Positions 61,535-64,000 of a stretch of DNA of 64,000 nucleotides are shown here, in pieces (positions within the stretch are counted from its first letter, which is position 1; every line of letters starts with the position of its first letter). The DNA comes from Lachnospiraceae bacterium. GTDB taxonomy: Bacteria > Bacillota > Clostridia > Lachnospirales > Lachnospiraceae. The stretch spans positions 89,886-153,885 of the forward strand of contig CAJTFX010000011.1 of NCBI GenBank assembly GCA_910575555.1. The letters run 5' to 3'. Made by a program: the position numbers and the translations under genes. The notes under the pieces were generated by a model that saw nothing but the letters and a program-made list of their open reading frames with translations, was not told the DNA's origin and searched no databases.

Positions 61535-63442
61535 ATGGTTACCGAGAACAAACGAAGAAGCACAACTAAGAAACTGAAAAAAGTCAATAATCTGCGCTAT
61601 GCCGAGTATTACGATATGCAGGAAACTTTTGATGGGCTATATGCAAAAGCTGCAAAAGGCGAGGCATTTGACAGTCTGATGGGTTTGATATTCAGTAAAG
61701 ACAACATCTTACTTGCCTATCGGAACATCAAGGGCAATGGCGGAAGCGTGACACCCGGCACAGATGGGCTGACCATCCGGGCTATAGAAAAATGTACCCC
61801 GGAAGCGTTGGTTCAAAAGGTTCTTAACATTACCAAGAATTACAACCCACGGGCTGTACGGAGAAAAGAAATTCCGAAGCAAAGTGACCCAAGTAAAACC
61901 CGTCCGCTGGGTATCCCCTGTATCTGGGACAGGTTGATACAGCAATGTATTCTCCAGGTTCTGGAGCCAATCTGTGAGGCAAAATTCAGCGAGAATAGCT
62001 ACGGGTTCCGGCCCAACCGAGACTGTGAACAAGCCATAGCCGCGTCCTACCGGCATATGCAGCAATCTCATTTGCGCTATGTTGCCGAGTTTGACATCAA
62101 GGGATTTTTCGATAACGTAGACCACTCAAAACTGATTAAGCAGATGTGGGCGCTGGGAATCCGGGACAAACGCCTGATTTACATTGTCAAGCGTATATTA
62201 AAAGCCCCTATCCAGTTAGAGAACGGCACAACGGTGGCCCCCGTTAAGGGTACGCCTCAGGGCGGTATTATCTCGCCTCTGTTGGCAAATATCGTGCTGA
62301 ACGAACTGGATTGGTGGGTAGAAAGCCAATGGGCAGATAACCCGGTGGCTGTGGCGCGGGGCAGAAACAGGCAGTTAGGCGGCAACACCGTATTCGACAA
62401 AAGCCATGGGTACCGCGCTATGCGTACAACCCGCTTGAAAGAAATGCACATTGTTCGATATGCTGATGATTTTCGTATATTCTGTCAGAATAAGGACAGC
62501 GCAGAGCGGACGCTGATTGCGGTTACCAAATGGCTGAAAGAACGGCTGAGGCTGGACGTATCCCCGGAAAAGACACGTGTGGTAAATCTCAATAAGCATT
62601 ACTCCGAGTTTCTTGGTATCAAGATGAGGCTCACGAAGAAAAAGAACAAGCTGGTGGTTCAATCGCGCGTTAGCGAAAAAGCCGTCAAGAGGATTAAAAC
62701 CGAGGCCAAACAGAAAATCAAGAATATAGCCCGTCCGCCAAAGGGTATGACGGAGGCAAGAGCGATTTTGAATTATAATGCTTTCGTCATGGGTGAACAC
62801 AATTACTACCAGATGGCAACAGGGGTCAGTCTTGATTTCCGTGACATTGGCTACGAGGTCACCCGGACTATGAAGCGTCTGGGCGACAGGTTGAAAAAGG
62901 AGCCAAAAGATAATATCGGTGGTGCTGTTGTAGACCGCTATAGTTCCTCTAAGTTGATGCGTTACATCAAAAATCTTCCTGTTGCTCCCATCAGCTATGT
63001 TCGTACTAAGGCCCCAATGTGCAAGAAAAGGTCTATTCAGAAATACACGCCGGAAGGCAGAGCGGAAATCCATGAAAACCTTGGTTTTGATACCAAGATG
63101 CTCAAGGCACTTTTGCGGCAGGAAGCCCACGGGCAGAGTGCCGCATATGCAGATAACCGTCTATCACTCTTTTGCGCACAGTATGGAAAGTGCGCCGTTA
63201 CCGGACAAGTATTTGAAACCCTGAGAGACATCCATTGTCACCATAAATTCCCCAAAAACAAAGGTGGCAGAGATAACTACCAAAATCTGATTATCGTTCG
63301 GGAAAGCGTACATATTTTAATCCATGCTACGTCTGAATCGACCATAGCAAAATATCTATCTGAATTAAGCCTCAACAAACGCCAACTCGCAAAGCTCAAT
63401 AAACTCCGCAAAGAAGCGGGAAATCCGCCTGTTTTTGCTTAA
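61535..63442 (+). CDS. ltrA: Group II intron reverse transcriptase/maturase (LtrA-like)
   Basis: A 635-aa intron-encoded protein with reverse transcriptase motifs (SYGFRPNRDCEQAI, FDIKGFFDNVDHSKL, GTPQGGIISPLLANI and the catalytic HIVRYADDFRIF), a maturase (X) domain (about 400-520) and a C-terminal HNH endonuclease (CAVTGQVFETLRDIHCHHKF then PKNKGGRDNYQNLI). It assists splicing and retrohoming. All motifs are intact. AAAGGAG lies upstream of the ATG at a slightly long distance. Confidence 0.95.
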   Translation: MVTENKRRSTTKKLKKVNNLRYAEYYDMQETFDGLYAKAAKGEAFDSLMGLIFSKDNILLAYRNIKGNGGSVTPGTDGLTIRAIEKCTPEALVQKVLNITKNYNPRAVRRKEIPKQSDPSKTRPLGIPCIWDRLIQQCILQVLEPICEAKFSENSYGFRPNRDCEQAIAASYRHMQQSHLRYVAEFDIKGFFDNVDHSKLIKQMWALGIRDKRLIYIVKRILKAPIQLENGTTVAPVKGTPQGGIISPLLANIVLNELDWWVESQWADNPVAVARGRNRQLGGNTVFDKSHGYRAMRTTRLKEMHIVRYADDFRIFCQNKDSAERTLIAVTKWLKERLRLDVSPEKTRVVNLNKHYSEFLGIKMRLTKKKNKLVVQSRVSEKAVKRIKTEAKQKIKNIARPPKGMTEARAILNYNAFVMGEHNYYQMATGVSLDFRDIGYEVTRTMKRLGDRLKKEPKDNIGGAVVDRYSSSKLMRYIKNLPVAPISYVRTKAPMCKKRSIQKYTPEGRAEIHENLGFDTKMLKALLRQEAHGQSAAYADNRLSLFCAQYGKCAVTGQVFETLRDIHCHHKFPKNKGGRDNYQNLIIVRESVHILIHATSESTIAKYLSELSLNKRQLAKLNKLRKEAGNPPVFA

Positions 63443-63526
63443 TCGGTTTCGGCAGAAACAAGCACAGACCACAAAAAAATGTTCATGGTAATAACTTGTG
63501 ATAACGTGTGCGAATTGTTGTTGATG

Positions 63527-63566
63527 GAGCGCCGTGTGACGGGAAAGCCGTCATGCACGGTGCGGG
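63527..63566 (+). ncRNA. Domain V of the group II intron
   Basis: The catalytic hairpin AGCGCCGTGTGACGG / CCGTCATGCACGGTGC with a GAAA tetraloop and the characteristic bulge, followed by a short domain VI ending at 63616. Confidence 0.85.
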
Positions 63567-63616
63567 GTGGGGGAAAAGCCGGAAACATTAGAAACTGTAG
63601 GCTTACCTATCACCAT

Positions 63617-63898
63617 AGGCCGAGACCCTGCTGTATACGGCGCTGATCGGCTATATCTATTATGAGGCTCCGACAAACGAGCAGAATTTTTCCACCCTGG
63701 TAGAAATGATAAACGCTATGGAGGTCCGGGAGGACGACGAGACTTTCAAAAATGCGGTGGATTTGCTTTTTGACGCGCTGGAGCAGAAAGACCCGGACCA
63801 CTTCGCCCTCCGCCAGTATAAGAAATATAAATTAGCGGCGGGCAAGACAGCGAAAAGCATACTTATTAGCTGCGGCGCCAGATTGGCGCCATTCGATA
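63617..63898 (+). pseudogene. VirD4 coupling protein, third part
   Basis: After the intron the frame resumes as KAETLLYTALIGYIYYEAPT and continues through GKTAKSILISCGARLAPFD. Coupling proteins of this type normally read PFDI here; instead the sequence changes at 63899 to what looks like another intron. The remaining C-terminal half must lie beyond the window. Confidence 0.85.
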
Positions 63899-64000
63899 GT
63901 GCAGCGACACGTTGTCGCATATAAACTCTGCGTGGGATTTTCCTGCAAAGAGGTAAAAGTGACGGAAAGGCTATAGCCTTTCTAACTGATATTCCGAGAA
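63899..64000 (+). mobile_element. 5' end of a probable second group II intron
   Basis: From 63899 the sequence GTGCAGCGACACGTTGTCGC resembles the start of the first intron (GTGCGACACGTTCGCATAC), including the following CATATAAAC. The VirD4 frame would end at GAT-A of a PFDI codon pair and soon meets a stop at 63922-63924. The intron's 3' end is outside the window. Confidence 0.65.

Larger units (their letters stand above)
60771..63616 (+). mobile_element. Group II intron in virD4
   Basis: A 2846-bp intron. The 5' end reads GTGCGACACG and the 3' end CTATCACCAT. Splicing joins GATTTTTGGGTCA to AGGCCGAGACC, giving D-F-W-V-K-A-E-T-L, the expected VirD4 sequence. Domains I-IV structure fills 60771-61534, the maturase gene lies in domain IV, and domain V is at about 63527-63566. 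Sense orientation relative to virD4, so RNA splicing could restore that junction. Confidence 0.93.

Noticed and set aside
62375..63130. 251-codon open frame on the minus strand inside the intron
   Set aside because: Antisense shadow of the maturase gene.

Overview
The window reads as chromosomal DNA of an anaerobic, endospore-forming Firmicute of the class Clostridia, most likely Lachnospiraceae. The basis is a type III glutamine synthetase, an Amt-PII fusion, the sporulation regulator SpoIIID, a TPP-riboswitch thi operon with ThiW, strong AGGAGG ribosome binding sites and sigma-A promoters with 17-bp spacers. The species call is inference.

Positions 1-12904 hold core metabolism. They carry the 3' part of a class II fructose-bisphosphate aldolase, then a nitrogen block: GlnN, an ammonium channel fused to a PII domain, and a degenerate receiver-like regulator. 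Both nitrogen transcripts have a terminator in the leader and share a 17-nt motif. A class A penicillin-binding protein, a YigZ protein, tRNA-Gln(CUG), an acyl-ACP thioesterase, a CvfB-like protein and a CPBP protease follow. Positions 12905-13862 are non-coding: two inverted copies of a structured element whose helices covary, with two different tandem arrays.

Positions 13863-43530 are mostly co-oriented housekeeping genes: yjfB, trxB, a secreted SH3/NlpC-P60 hydrolase, a DnaA-box cluster, a WecG-like protein, YitT, a CdaR-like regulator, ftsEX with a CtpA protease, a FIST sensor with a soluble chemoreceptor, the thiC-thiW-thiM-thiE-thiD operon, two membrane chemoreceptors, a DnaQ-like exonuclease, topB, spoIIID, a LeuA-AraC fusion and guaA.

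Accessory DNA starts directly after guaA. First come a type I toxin-antitoxin pair, an XRE/ImmA pair, a small RNA on the minus strand, a 42-aa protein and the C-terminal remnant of a tyrosine integrase. From about 45.5 kb there is an integrative and conjugative element (ICE) of the kind that carries DUF6017, TOPRIM, LPD1, YodL and PcfB proteins.

The VirD4 coupling-protein gene of the ICE is split by nested elements. A 5.2-kb mobilizable element (serine recombinase, TnpW, DUF3847, oriT, MobA/MobL relaxase, SdpI) sits at codon W-G. A complete group II intron follows, and the 5' end of a probable second intron runs off the window. The exon edges of the first two insertions rejoin to an uninterrupted VirD4 reading frame.
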